Part shown: one piece after another, positions 30,965-40,256 of the stretch
Position numbering within the stretch: the first letter of the stretch is position 1
Layout: each line of letters begins with the position of its first letter
Program-made: the position numbers and the translations under genes
DNA from: Pseudanabaena sp. PCC 6802
Lineage (GTDB): Bacteria > Cyanobacteriota > Cyanobacteriia > Pseudanabaenales > Pseudanabaenaceae
Direction: 5' to 3'
Assembly: GCF_000332175.1 (NCBI RefSeq)
Contig: NZ_KB235914.1
Coordinates: 2,095,368 to 2,159,367 of the forward strand
Length of the DNA stretch: 64,000 bases
Notes under the pieces: model-generated
The model's input: only the letters and a program-made list of their open reading frames with translations
What the model was told of the DNA's origin: nothing
Databases searched by the model: none

Positions 30965-32161
30965 GGGAGCATCTCAGTTTTGCAAGGCAAGGTTAAGAGA
31001 GCCATTAAGGTAAGCAGAACGGTGTTTGAGGACTTGTGGCACATTATCACGGTTCCATTGAGCGCCAGAGATTTTGATGCGTCTAGCGATTTGCTTAACA
31101 GCAGATTCCACTGCGCCAGAACCAATAGAGCAAATCTGCTCGGTTTGGAAATACCAATAATCAGGAATACGATGGCGATGCTTGTGCAGATAAGCAATAA
31201 AATTGATGCTCTGAGGACTAGCTAAGTGATTGAGCTCAGCAATAGCTGCAGTCACATTACCCCGCCACAAAAAAGCTTCGACCCCAGTCAAAAGTTGAGC
31301 TGTAGCCTCAATTTTATGCAGGTTTTCCACCAAATGGAACCAGTCCAAGATTTCATAGCGACTATCAGGTATAGAGATCTGGGCAATAATATTCCAAATC
31401 CCATCATGTCCATCCCCAATACAGGTAACCATATCTGCTAAAGGCTGTCGATTTACCCAGTCTGTTAAGGCAATGTTATCTTGAAATGTGGCAAATATGG
31501 CTTGTCCATGCAAGTTCACAGCTTTATAGTCCTTCCACTCACTTGGCTGTCCAAGTGGCGTGCGCAGTCTGATTCTGCCTCCATCGACACTTAATTCCTC
31601 GACCGACTCTTCTACCTCTAGGGGGCTAAATTCATGGCGATGCACCAGGCGCTGTTGTGTACTGCGCGATATTTGCACTCCCATCAACATGGCTAAGTCT
31701 TTGGCGGCTTGTTCGTAGGATACATTCGCACTCAAGATCAGGCTACATCTTTCCACATACGGGCTCACCTGGCTATAGGGGGCTACTTTGAGCTTCTGCG
31801 CTTGCTTTTGCGTGAGGTGGAGCTGTCCGATGCTGCTTTGCACTCGCCTGCGGCGTCCTGCTTCTGTGCCCGTAACTGTGCGGATAAAAAACTCCCTATT
31901 TCTGGGCTGACATGTTCGAGGATTTGCTGCCGCACAGCGATTTCGATCCCTTCCAAGCTGGTTAGTTGTTCCGATGGTGTATTCTGATAAAGGATGGCGG
32001 CAATAGCTTGAACGTGCGCTTGCATTTCTTTTTCCTGCTCTGGAGTCATGGTTGCTCTCCTTGGGGTTGGTTTCTCGTATTCCTATCTTCTGATTTCTTC
32101 CCCCTTTTGGCTACCCATCTATATTAAGCATTATTACTCAGTGCAAAGTTGAGATGCTCCC
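30965..32161 (-). mobile_element. ISKra4 copy C (1197 bp, full length)
   Basis: It has the same ends and length as copy A and intact transposase frames (31783-32049 and 30974-31843). The 8 bases on either side (ATCAGAAT and TTGTGAAA) do not match, so it is not a simple insertion here. It lies between an IS256 fragment and an IS5 fragment, which suggests recombination between ISKra4 copies. Confidence 0.92.
30974..32049 (-). CDS. ISKra4 transposase frames, copy C
   Basis: The translated products appear identical to those of copy A (88-aa and 289-aa frames, same overlap). It is likely functional in supplying transposase to all copies. Confidence 0.85.
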
Positions 32162-32933
32162 TTGTGAAAGTGCTTAAACCAGAGTGGCGAGCAACGCCAA
32201 CACCTGGAGCCAAGCCTAAACTCGGACTAGAAGACCGCATATTGGTTGCCTTCGAGTATTGGCGGGAATATCGCACCTACTTTCACATCGCCACTAGTTG
32301 GGGCATCAGCGAGTCTACAGTTTGTCGAATAGTGCATTGGGTAGAGGAGACTTTAATCCGCTCACGTCGCTTTCGACTACCTGGGAAGCGCCAGTTGGTG
32401 CGGGGCTTTGGGATACCTACAGTCGCGATCGTTGATGTGACTGAAACTCGCATTGAGCGTCCTAAGCGGCACCAACGTGCCTTTTATAGCGGCAAACAGA
32501 AAGGGCACACGCTCAAATGTCAACTCATAATTGACGCTCTTACTGGGCAGATTATCTGTACGTTTTTCGGCAAGGGGCGACGGCATGATTTCAAGCTGTT
32601 CAAAGCTTCTGGCATCCATTTCCATCCTCAAACCGAGAGTTTGCAGGACAAGGGTTATCAAGGCATCCAGAAACTGCATCTCTACTGCCGCTTACCCCAC
32701 AAGAAACCGAAAGGTGGTCAGCTTGCGCCTGAGCAGAAAGCGTTCAACCGCCAACTTGCGCGCCAACGGGTTGGCATTGAGCATGTTAATCGCCGCTTGA
32801 AGATCTTCCGCATCTTATCTGGACGCTATCGCAATCGTCGTCACCGCTTTGGTTTGCGTTGCAATCTAATTGCTGGTCTCTACAATTTTGAACGCTCTCA
32901 AGGCTCCTCAGTTGGCTAATTTGCAAGAGGTCT
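32162..32933 (+). mobile_element. IS5-family remnant, 5' end missing
   Basis: Starting directly after ISKra4 copy C, the frame encodes about 250 aa of a DDE_Tnp_4-type IS5 transposase (VKVLKPEWRATPTPGAKPKL; ISESTVCRIVHWVEETLI; VTETRIERPKRHQRAFYSGK; VGIEHVNRRLKIFRILSGRY) with stop at 32919. The right end CTAATTTGCAAGAGGTCT (32916-32933) is the terminal repeat. The N-terminus and left end are gone, so it is immobile. Confidence 0.85.
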
Positions 32934-32953
32934 ATTATTTTGTGTGGTTCAGA

Positions 32954-32988
32954 GCTTAACCCCCTGTCCAGTTTTTGGGGTCCACCTC
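32954..32988. mobile_element. Solo IS3-like terminal repeat
   Basis: Read on the minus strand, GTGGACCCCAAAAACTGGAC and GGGGGTTAA resemble the end of an IS3-family element. No transposase is attached. It coincides with the truncated 3' end of the SNF2 helicase gene, so an IS once inserted there and mostly disappeared. Confidence 0.45.
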
Positions 32989-34261
32989 ACTGTTCCTGTC
33001 CATCAAGGTCAAAAAACTCATCGGCGGCAAATTTTGGGAAGAGTGATAGCTGTTCTTCTGGTTCGCGCAATACTTCCAAGCGTCGTTCGAGAGTAGTACG
33101 AATGGCTCGCGTTGAGGAAGTCACTAGCCGTTGCATTAAAATCATCAAAAAGCCGACATAGCTTTGCTTTTGTTTGCGAGCTTGGTTATAGCCTTCACGG
33201 GCATAGTCGGTCACGGCATCATAGAGCCGCTTTTGATCGCGGTGTTGCGGTTGCCAAGCGATCGCGATCAGTTGCGTATGGCGCGGTTGAAACAAAGGTT
33301 TGCCTTGGGCATCGATCGCTCGGCGTTTGGGTATGCGGATTACATAAGGTTGTACGCGATCGCGAGTGACACTAGGCACGGTAGGGAATGCTTGGGAATC
33401 GAGCAACGACATCAAGCGATAAAAGGCTTCAGTCTTGCCTTGGTGTGGCGTTGCCGATAGCAAAAGTAAATAGGGGGCTGCCTCTGCCAGTCCTTGCCCT
33501 AGCCGAAATCTTGCTACGCGATCGCTACTGCCGCCCAGTCGATGTGCTTCATCCACAATCACCAAATCCCAGCCTGCGGCAACTAGATCGCCAAAGCGTT
33601 CTTGGTTATAGGTTGCCTGTTGCTTGAGCGATCGCCCCTTCCGATTTTCGATAGGCTTCACCGCATCCATCGGACAAATTACCTGTGCGTGTAGAGACCA
33701 AGGATTAATTGCCTCTGTGCCGTCTTCCCCTTGTGGGATAGTAAGAGATGATGGGTTTAGTACCAGCCGAAAGTCTTCGTTAAAGTGGGTTTTCATTTCG
33801 CTAACCCATTGGGAGACAAGTCCTTTAGGTGCGACGATCAGAATGCGCTTTGCTAGTCCGCGCAGTTTGAGTTCTCGTAAAATTAAGCCAGCTTCGATGG
33901 TTTTTCCCAAGCCCACCTCATCCGCCAACAGATAGCGCACGCGATCGCTCGACATAGCACGAGTCAAAGCTTGAATCTGGTGCGGTAGTGGAATCACCGA
34001 GGCTTCCATTGGTGCTAGCAGAATATCTTCGCTAAGGGCATCGGCAACTTTGGCCGCCGCCACTAGATAACGCAGGCGATCGCCACTATAACCAGCAATA
34101 TCATCAAAACTTTGCAGCATCTCGGCGCGTAGTCTTACGATCGCATCCTGTTGCGTCAGCCAGACACGACAATAGGTTTGTCCAAATAGTTGTTGAACTT
34201 CAAAGATCTGACAGAGTTGCTGGTGTTCTATGCTCCAGTAGCGATCAGCTATTTTGATCAT
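32987..34261 (-). pseudogene. SNF2/DEAD-type helicase, C-terminal half lost
   Basis: The first RecA lobe is complete: Walker A in LLADEVGLGKTIEAGLILRE, motif Ia RILIVAPKGLVSQWV, Walker B LVIVDEAHRLGG and motif III LLLLSATPHQGK. The second lobe (motifs V and VI) is absent; the frame ends at 424 aa beside an IS end, whereas relatives have about 950-1100 aa. The N-terminal region (ADRYWSIEHQQLCQIFEVQQ) matches helicases of phage-defence loci such as DISARM DrmD, but without other Drm genes the system cannot be named. It is almost certainly inactive. Confidence 0.75.
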
Positions 34262-34361
34262 TAAGTCTTATCACAAGAATTTTAAGTTAAACAGAGTAAT
34301 TCTGCACTGCTGAAGGCGCAGTTTCCAATGTTGCTTAACCCCACAAACCCAGAAGAGACAC

Positions 34362-34949
34362 CTACTCAAAGTCAATATTTTCGTAAAGATCGGCTATTTG
34401 GATTGGCAAATCTATAAATCGCAAAGTAATCGTCACTGATGGATCGTCATATTCTGAGAAGAGCCATTGGTTGACCCCAGTTTTGACATGATGTTCCACA
34501 TGAACACGGTATTGATCGACTAATAAATATTCCTGAAAGTTATCAATTGTGCGGTAGGCGACAAACTTTTCACTGCGATCGTAGTTTTGGGTGGATTTAG
34601 ATAACACCTCTGTAATAAAGCAAGGATTAGTGATTGTGTCTTTTCGTCCAGGTTGCATTTCTAGAGGATTGGGAGCAACCATCACGTCAGGATATGTGTA
34701 TTCTTTTAAACTTGGAATCCAGACACGCTGATCAACGTGAAAGACACGATACTCTTTTATTTTTAAGTTTGTTTTTAAGAGTGCTTTTAATAATATGTAT
34801 ATATTCCCAGAAATATCGTTATGATTTGGGGTTCCACCAGTCATCGGAATAATTTCTCCGTTACGATATTCGCTGCGAATATCCGAAACAACTTCTAGCT
34901 CTAGATATTCGTCAATAGTATAGTTTTTTTTAGTAAGTTGAGTAACCAT
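34362..34949 (-). CDS. Uma2-family protein (195 aa)
   Basis: Length and motifs match the cyanobacterial Uma2 (DUF820) PD-(D/E)XK-like family: YTIDEYLELEVVSDIRSEYR, GEIIPMTGGTPNHNDISGNI, YPDVMVAPNP (Asp) and FITEVLSKSTQNYDRSEKF (E-x-L in place of E-x-K). These multicopy genes are usually of unknown function. It has its own promoter region. A second Uma2 gene follows after 23 bases in the same direction. Confidence 0.85.
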   Translation of the reverse strand: MVTQLTKKNYTIDEYLELEVVSDIRSEYRNGEIIPMTGGTPNHNDISGNIYILLKALLKTNLKIKEYRVFHVDQRVWIPSLKEYTYPDVMVAPNPLEMQPGRKDTITNPCFITEVLSKSTQNYDRSEKFVAYRTIDNFQEYLLVDQYRVHVEHHVKTGVNQWLFSEYDDPSVTITLRFIDLPIQIADLYENIDFE

Positions 34950-34972
34950 GCTGTTTTACCTGCGATCGCTAT

Positions 34973-35572
34973 CTATTCTAAACACAATAAATTAAATACA
35001 TCATCCACTGTCACCCGCCAATTTAAAACGTCCAAAACAGGCAAAACATCCGCCCCAGACATTCTTTCAGGTAAGCGATCGCCTTCATAAACCATAATCA
35101 AATCTTGCGCTGGAGAAATTAGCCAACCAAGCTCAGAACCATTAGTAATAGCCGAACTGATTTTGTTCATTACCCGCAAAGGTGATTGATCTGGCGAAAG
35201 AATCTCAATAATCCAATCAGGAGCAATAGGAGCCGTATTCGCAATTCGTTTATTTTCTAAAAAAGGAATATTCGCCCAACGCATCACCGCAATATCAGGC
35301 ACAATCGATATATCGCCAAAATTACAGCGTAACTCAGGAAATGCAAAAGCAAGTTTTTGAGGCTTACCAACTAGATTAATCGCAGTGGCAATTTCTACCT
35401 GAAAGGTACTGTGCTGAAACTGAGGCATAGGTTTCTGATAAATTTGACCATCAATATATTCACTGGCAGGTTGGGTTTCTGGTAAAGCCAAAAACTCTTC
35501 GATTGATAATGTGTTTGAGTTTAGCGGCTCACTCGCTTCTAAATTTTTGTACTTATCTGATGCGATCGCCAT
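34973..35572 (-). CDS. Uma2-family protein (199 aa)
   Basis: A second Uma2/DUF820 protein: SIEEFLALPETQPASEYIDG, QFQHSTFQVEIATAINLV, ISIVPDIAVMRWANIPFLEN (Asp) and PDWIIEILSPDQSPLRVMNK (the E-x-L motif). It is divergent in sequence from the 195-aa neighbour, so it is not a recent duplicate. Confidence 0.85.
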   Translation of the reverse strand: MAIASDKYKNLEASEPLNSNTLSIEEFLALPETQPASEYIDGQIYQKPMPQFQHSTFQVEIATAINLVGKPQKLAFAFPELRCNFGDISIVPDIAVMRWANIPFLENKRIANTAPIAPDWIIEILSPDQSPLRVMNKISSAITNGSELGWLISPAQDLIMVYEGDRLPERMSGADVLPVLDVLNWRVTVDDVFNLLCLE

Positions 35573-35638
35573 TACCTAAACCTCCATAAGAATCAGAAAG
35601 CTCATATACGCACTATATCAAAAACTTTAGGGTACACA

Positions 35639-36328
35639 TTAAGCTTCTCCTAAGCGTGTTAAGGCATTATCGTAAAACATCAAGAGTTTTTCGTCTTCCT
35701 GAATGATTTTTTCGAGGCTGCTGTGTTTGCGAGCAACATCGACTATCTTGCGGAAATCCTTCTCAGCCCATGCTTTTTTGAAACCTGCGCGGATGGCTTC
35801 TAGGCGGAAGATTTTGAGCTTTTGGGTGGATTGGCGATATTCTTCAAACTCTTTGAGCAGAGACTGTTCGCGGAGTTTGTCGAGGTCGATTTGTTGATTG
35901 AGGTCGGGGACATAGTAGCGATCGCGTGCTGCTTCAACTAATAACAGGTCATCGGTTTCAAGGGGCTCATCGTCTGAATAAACAGCAACGAATTTAGCTT
36001 TGCTAACCTCAAGACAGTACTTGAGCAGGTCAGCTTTCTGGTTAACAGCGAGCGCGATCGCTCGTTTCTGTTCATCCGTCCAAAGTTGTGATGGCTGATG
36101 TTCGACAGATGCCTCAGTCTCAACCAGCTTGTAACCCTTGCCATCGTGAATTAGTTGCACGTCCTGACCCTTCTTAAGCAAGGAAATTGCATCGTCGGGT
36201 TTACCCCAGACCTTAACCTCTTCACCGCCAGCAGTAATTACTACATTGATGCGATCGCCGTGTCCGTAGTCCTTGGCTTTGCCAGCAGCATATTTAACCT
36301 TACCCGCAATGAGCGTTGCGCTTGTCAT
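35639..36328 (-). CDS. Hypothetical protein with OB-fold-like N-terminus (229 aa)
   Basis: Residues 1-65 alternate short strands (LIAGKVKYAAGKAKDYGHGD; RINVVITAGGEEVKVWGKPD; QDVQLIHDGKGYKLVE), suggesting an OB-fold that could bind nucleic acid. The rest is strongly helical and charged (LLKYCLEVSKAKFVAVYSDD; LLKEFEEYRQSTQKLKIFRL). No family is assigned. It is the last gene of a leftward cluster of small genes reading from 37477 and starts four bases after the preceding stop. Confidence 0.6.
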   Translation of the reverse strand: MTSATLIAGKVKYAAGKAKDYGHGDRINVVITAGGEEVKVWGKPDDAISLLKKGQDVQLIHDGKGYKLVETEASVEHQPSQLWTDEQKRAIALAVNQKADLLKYCLEVSKAKFVAVYSDDEPLETDDLLLVEAARDRYYVPDLNQQIDLDKLREQSLLKEFEEYRQSTQKLKIFRLEAIRAGFKKAWAEKDFRKIVDVARKHSSLEKIIQEDEKLLMFYDNALTRLGEA

Positions 36329-36331
36329 GGC

Positions 36332-36586
36332 TTAGACCTCCACACTCGCTTCATCGACAACCTGACCGAACTTGGTGAAGGTTTTCTGGATAGTTGGAGC
36401 TTGCATCTTGGGCGGCAAGTTAGCTTTGAGTTGCTCCTTTGCCAGCGAAAACAGGTACTCGCATACAGCCGATTCATCCTCATCGACATCTACTTCAGAC
36501 CAGAGACTGACAGACATTTCCAGGGATTCGTAGTTACCGAGATTGAACTTTCGGGCATATGTAATAGAAGCAGTTTTGACTCTCAT
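36332..36586 (-). CDS. Hypothetical protein (84 aa)
   Basis: Strand-rich start (MRVKTASITYARKFNLGNYE, SLEMSVSLWSEVDVDE), then a helix (CEYLFSLAKEQLKANLPP). Similar short genes next to OB-fold-like genes occur on cyanobacterial plasmids, but I cannot name the family. It is tightly packed with its neighbours (2-3 bases). Confidence 0.6.
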   Translation of the reverse strand: MRVKTASITYARKFNLGNYESLEMSVSLWSEVDVDEDESAVCEYLFSLAKEQLKANLPPKMQAPTIQKTFTKFGQVVDEASVEV

Positions 36587-36588
36587 AG

Positions 36589-36795
36589 TTAGTAATTGTT
36601 CAAGTGTTGTACGAGTTCGTGATGCGGTGCTTGCAGCCAGTCGTGCGCGATGTCGAGGTAGTTAGCCATCGTTTCTTGATAAAAAGCATCGCGCTGGTCG
36701 GTGTCTAGATCCTGTGCTTGCGCTTGCTCTGCGGCGATGTCGTTAATGACCATTGCCAGAGCGCATTTATAGAGGTCGAGTTCGTTGATTTCCAT
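36589..36795 (-). CDS. Hypothetical protein (68 aa)
   Basis: I chose the ATG at 36795 because GAGGA lies just upstream. The protein is helical and acidic (MEINELDLYKCALAMVINDI; DIAHDWLQAPHHELVQHLNN). No family is recognised. Confidence 0.55.
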   Translation of the reverse strand: MEINELDLYKCALAMVINDIAAEQAQAQDLDTDQRDAFYQETMANYLDIAHDWLQAPHHELVQHLNNY

Positions 36796-36802
36796 TACGT
36801 CC

Positions 36803-36949
36803 TCAATCAGCAGCAAGTAAGTACAAGTCGGTACCGAACCAGTCGTTAAGCACGATTGCGGCACAGAAAAGCCGATCTACGCTCTTTGCAGCGGCAGGCT
36901 CTACTTCGGTCTCGTTGAGGAGTTCGCGGTCGTAGTTTGTGGTTTTCAT
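36803..36949 (-). CDS. Hypothetical protein (48 aa)
   Basis: From the ATG at 36949 the frame encodes MKTTNYDRELLNETEVEPAA and a hydrophobic helix (CAAIVLNDWFGTDLYLLAAD). It is one of several very small genes in this cluster; the function is unknown. Confidence 0.5.
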   Translation of the reverse strand: MKTTNYDRELLNETEVEPAAAKSVDRLFCAAIVLNDWFGTDLYLLAAD

Positions 36950-36985
36950 GAGTTTGTCAGTTGGTCGTGTAAATGTGTCGGTGGT

Positions 36986-37003
36986 GGGGAGCGCTCGCTC
37001 CCC
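36986..37003. other. Hairpin after the 66-aa gene
   Basis: GGGGAGCG and CGCTCCCC pair around two bases, 8 nt after the stop at 37011. No U-run follows on the minus strand. Confidence 0.55.
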
Positions 37004-37010
37004 CAAGAAG

Positions 37011-37211
37011 CTAGAAATCGTCGATGTAGTCAGGATCGGGGTTGTAGGCGGCAAACAGCGCGTAGTCTTGTTGCTGTTCCTGCGTGTAGTAAATGCGATC
37101 GCCATCTTCAGCAAACCAGTAATCGTTAGCTGGCTGCGTAATGCGGGTGTTGATGCGCGTCTTAAGAATGAGAGCCTGACGGTCTAGCGCGTTGATGAGT
37201 AGATTTGTCAT
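37011..37211 (-). CDS. Hypothetical protein (66 aa)
   Basis: From the ATG at 37211 the frame encodes MTNLLINALDRQALILKTRI, then an aromatic/acidic C-terminus (DRIYYTQEQQQDYALFAAYN and PDPDYIDDF). No family is recognised. Hairpins flank it on both sides. Confidence 0.5.
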   Translation of the reverse strand: MTNLLINALDRQALILKTRINTRITQPANDYWFAEDGDRIYYTQEQQQDYALFAAYNPDPDYIDDF

Positions 37212-37243
37212 TGTTTTGATTCCTGAAATGTGATGTGTAGAGC

Positions 37244-37262
37244 GGGGGATTGAGGCTCCCCC
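37244..37262. other. Hairpin after the first cluster gene
   Basis: GGGGGA (37244-37249) pairs with TCCCCC (37257-37262), 15 bases past the stop at 37277. It matches the placement of hairpins in the 9-11 kb operon. Confidence 0.5.
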
Positions 37263-37276
37263 TTGCCTTTGCGGTC

Positions 37277-37477
37277 TTACCAGTTGCCGTCTTGAACGCG
37301 GGTGTTGTATTCGATGCGTAGGGCTAAGCGTTGCTCGGCGGTGAAGGCTTGCCATTGCTTTTTGGTAAAACCCATCAGTTCGTAGGTAGGGGTTTTATCG
37401 GTGAAAGGAACGGGACGATCTAAGTGGTAGCCTTGCTTGGTAGAGGGTTGGCGGTGTGGGTTCGTGCGTGTTAGCAT
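37277..37477 (-). CDS. Hypothetical protein (66 aa), first gene of the cluster
   Basis: The sequence MLTRTNPHRQPSTKQGYHLD leads to YELMGFTKKQWQAFTAEQRL and a short basic/aromatic end. A small helical DNA- or protein-binding domain is possible. It is divergent from the XRE gene at 37730, across repeated TAGTAGTA operators, so it is likely repressed by it. Confidence 0.5.
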   Translation of the reverse strand: MLTRTNPHRQPSTKQGYHLDRPVPFTDKTPTYELMGFTKKQWQAFTAEQRLALRIEYNTRVQDGNW

Positions 37478-37586
37478 TGTTGAAAGCTCCTTTTTGGGGT
37501 GTTTGTTTTTTGCAAAGGCGATCGCTGATTCTTGGTCGGAGAGGCGGTCGCTTTTGTTGTGGGTTAATTACTTAACTTATTACCAA

Positions 37587-37715
37587 TAATAGTACTACTA
37601 TAAGTAGTAGTCAACAATAGTAGTATTACAATTTGTGGTAGAGTTGCGGCAGCTTTATAAGAGATTCTTATTACTTTATGTAGTAGTAAAAATCGTAGTA
37701 TCACTTATTATGGTA
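37587..37715. promoter_or_regulatory. Operator region rich in TAGTAGTA repeats
   Basis: AATAGTACTACTATAAGTAG is followed by repeats of GTAGTA at about 37606, 37617-37626, 37680-37686 and 37695-37700, with AGTACTACT and AGTAGTAGT forming inverted pairs. The region separates the leftward small-gene cluster from the XRE regulator. Confidence 0.6.
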
Positions 37716-37729
37716 GTGTCGAGCTTGTG

Positions 37730-37936
37730 ATGCCTGTGAAACTTAGACTAAAAGAAGTCAGAGAGGAGAAGGGTTTGTCCCAGTTTGAGTTAGCTCAACT
37801 AACAGAAATGTCTCCACAAAATATCCAAAAACTAGAGCAAAGCAGAAGCAAAGGCATTCAGTTTGATACGCTTGAACGCCTTTGCACTGCCCTAGAAGTG
37901 GACATTAAAGACTTGCTAGTTCTAGTTCCTCGCTGA
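37730..37936 (+). CDS. XRE-family HTH regulator (68 aa)
   Basis: The whole protein is one HTH_3 domain: LRLKEVREEKGLSQFELAQL, TEMSPQNIQKLEQSRSKGIQ, FDTLERLCTALEVDIKDLL. The ATG at 37730 directly follows a GTG, either of which could start. It is a probable repressor of the divergent leftward cluster and of the downstream 122-aa gene. Confidence 0.85.
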   Translation: MPVKLRLKEVREEKGLSQFELAQLTEMSPQNIQKLEQSRSKGIQFDTLERLCTALEVDIKDLLVLVPR

Positions 37937-37960
37937 CCAATTGGCTCCTAAAAAATTAAA

Positions 37961-37997
37961 AGCCGTCGTGTTGCCCTGAAGAAGTTACATGACGGCT
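37961..37997 (+). terminator. Hairpin downstream of the XRE gene
   Basis: AGCCGTCGTG (37961-37970) pairs with CATGACGGCT (37988-37997) with one G-U. No U-run follows, so it may be an attenuator or leader structure for the gene at 38026 rather than a terminator. Confidence 0.45.
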
Positions 37998-38025
37998 ACC
38001 CCGTTTATAAAGAGGTACTTACATT

Positions 38026-38394
38026 ATGCCCACAAACACTGACTCCCAAACAACCGAAATCAGCCACAAGGTTCCCGAAGACCTAAAGCCCGAACTTGAC
38101 GCATATGTCCAAACTGGCGAAGCATTGGGGTGTAAGATACGCGATCGCGTTGCCAACGAACTTACTAGTCCTGCTTTTCGCTTGTGTCACTGCTTAAGCA
38201 AGATAGAGGACATTGCCGCACTGCTGCACGTGTTGTATCGCTCGTCATTGATGGAAGACGACGTTACACACGATGAAATCATCAACAAAGGTCTTGCGGA
38301 ATATGGCGATTCTGCCTTAGTCGCACTCATTAACGAGGAAGTTAAAAGCCTGTACGAGGAGCTTAAGGACATAGCTAAAGCAATTCGTGCTTGA
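38026..38394 (+). CDS. Hypothetical protein (122 aa)
   Basis: A probable beta-strand then helix at the start (TTEISHKVPEDLKPELDAYV) recalls ribbon-helix-helix or relaxosome accessory proteins. The rest is helical with a CHCLSKIEDIAALLHVLYRS segment. GAGG lies upstream of the ATG. It follows the XRE gene and precedes a perfect palindrome at its 3' end. The function is unknown. Confidence 0.55.
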   Translation: MPTNTDSQTTEISHKVPEDLKPELDAYVQTGEALGCKIRDRVANELTSPAFRLCHCLSKIEDIAALLHVLYRSSLMEDDVTHDEIINKGLAEYGDSALVALINEEVKSLYEELKDIAKAIRA

Positions 38395-38409
38395 TTAGCG
38401 CTCTGCCAC

Positions 38410-38435
38410 CAAATCCGACAACGTTGTCGGATTTG
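38410..38435. repeat. 26-bp perfect palindrome, intergenic copy
   Basis: It appears identical to 1605-1630 and starts 16 bases after the stop of the 122-aa gene. In this position it could act as a transcriptional hairpin. Confidence 0.9.
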
Positions 38436-38772
38436 CTCGTCTTGAAGGTTGTAGGATTCTATAAGCTTTTGTTTTATCAGACGGCAGAAAGATGTATGTC
38501 ACAAACACCAGAGAGTAAAGCTACTCGCGCTACTGTGCAGATTGGCTCTTTAACCGTCGATGGCTTCATGCTGTCTGATGGTAGTTACAGGATGAGTCAG
38601 ACGCAGGCAGCAAAGTGTATTGGGAAACCCGAAATTAACGCCCGACGCTTTTTGGAATCAAAAGCGATCAGATCCTTGCTAGGAGAAGGTTATACGCCCG
38701 ACACCGTAGAGATAGAATCAGAGGTCAGGCAAGTACGAGGTCAGAGTAGATTTAATGCTCTTCCTCTTGAGG

Positions 38773-40256
38773 CTGGAGTTTAGACTAAAAAGTGGTAAAA
38801 AGCAGCCAGCCATTGCAGACTGACCGCTTGATGATGGAAGCTGAAAAGACTATAAAATCAACAGCTTCATCATGATTAGTTTGGATAAACTTGAGCAATT
38901 TCGCAAGTACACGTACGAAATTATAGGGAACGGGAGAGATGCGCTGTTCGACTTGATGGATGCGGTACTGACGAGTCGGAGTGTTTCATCGTTTGTGGAA
39001 CTTTCGTTAAGCCCATTATTTCGGAGGGAGTGGTCGAGTATCTATGAAGCACTGCAAGATAGTCATCCTCCACGTGAAGACTTGATGAAGCAATACATAC
39101 AGCAAATGCCGGCAGCAGAGGTGACGATATTGGCGGGCGACCATACAGCCTGGTCGCGTCCCTATGCGGTGACATTACAAGAACGCACCTACGAACATCA
39201 ACCTCAACCGGGAGTAGGAAGCAAACCTGTTACGGTGGGGCAAGGATACAGCACAATTGCCTGGATTCCAGAGTCAGAAGGGAGTTTTGCCTTACCGTTG
39301 CGGCATGAGCGGATCACCAGTTTCGAGAACCCGATTCAGAAAGCCGCTAGTCAGTTACGCTTGGTTTGTGCGGAAATTCCTGGGACTGTGCTTTTCCTGG
39401 GGGATGGCGAGTATGGGTGCGCACCATTTTTGCAGCAAACAGCAGACATCCCGTGTATCAAGCTGCTCAGGCTACGCCCCAACCGGGTTCTGTATCATGC
39501 CCCAAAGGATTACGAGGGGCATGGGCGACCCCATAAGCATGGAGAGAAATTTAGCCTCAAAGACTCTGACACTTGGTCTATTCCCCAAGCAGACATCACA
39601 ATTGCAGAGCCTAAACTGGGACGATTGCAAATTCGTCGATGGCCAAACCTGCACTTAAAGCAAGCCGCAGACCATCCCTTTACACTCATTCTGGTCGAAC
39701 GTCTTGATATGCCTGAATCGAAACCCCTGTGGTTGATTTGGGTCGCTAAAGACGAGCCAATCTTGAGTGAGGTATGGCAAAAATATCTGCGCAGATTTGC
39801 CATTGAGCATTGGTATCGCTTGGTGCGTCAACGTCTCCATTGGACAATCCCTCAGCTTTCTACCCCTGCTCAGATGGAGACTTGGTCGGACTTGATGCCT
39901 TTACTTACTTGGCAATTGTGGCTCGCTCGTGAACTTGTCCAAGACTCTCCTCTGCCTTGGCAGAAACCGATGACTAAATTGTCTCCTGGTCGAGTTGCAA
40001 ATGCTTTTGCTTTAGTTTTGGTCAGGATTGGCTCTCCTTCCCCTGACCCTAAACCTCGCGGTAAGTCTCCAGGTTGGCCTCTTGGGAAAAAACGAACCCA
40101 ACGGATTCGTTATCCTACTGTCAAAAAACGCTATGCCAAGCCCCTCAAAAAAGCTTCCGCTGCAACTGCTTAGCTCAACTTCTTCCCTTTTATCCTCTCT
40201 CTCGCTAGTTTCTATCTAGCGAGATGCTTCTTGTTGCCTTTTAGTCTAAACTCCAG
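38773..40256 (+). mobile_element. 1484-bp IS, copy 2
   Basis: Same length, ends and transposase as 15399-16882. Target duplication TTGAGG is at 38767-38772 and 40257-40262. Confidence 0.92.
38872..40173 (+). CDS. DDE transposase of the 1484-bp IS, copy 2 (433 aa)
   Basis: The product is identical in translation to the copy at 15498-16799, with the same proposed Asp, Asp and Glu positions. The two copies show no visible decay, consistent with recent duplication. Confidence 0.85.
   Translation: MISLDKLEQFRKYTYEIIGNGRDALFDLMDAVLTSRSVSSFVELSLSPLFRREWSSIYEALQDSHPPREDLMKQYIQQMPAAEVTILAGDHTAWSRPYAVTLQERTYEHQPQPGVGSKPVTVGQGYSTIAWIPESEGSFALPLRHERITSFENPIQKAASQLRLVCAEIPGTVLFLGDGEYGCAPFLQQTADIPCIKLLRLRPNRVLYHAPKDYEGHGRPHKHGEKFSLKDSDTWSIPQADITIAEPKLGRLQIRRWPNLHLKQAADHPFTLILVERLDMPESKPLWLIWVAKDEPILSEVWQKYLRRFAIEHWYRLVRQRLHWTIPQLSTPAQMETWSDLMPLLTWQLWLARELVQDSPLPWQKPMTKLSPGRVANAFALVLVRIGSPSPDPKPRGKSPGWPLGKKRTQRIRYPTVKKRYAKPLKKASAATA

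Noticed and set aside
32987..35572. A DISARM or BREX defence system
   Set aside because: Only a truncated SNF2 helicase and Uma2 genes are present; no DrmA/B/C, PglX or PglZ is visible.
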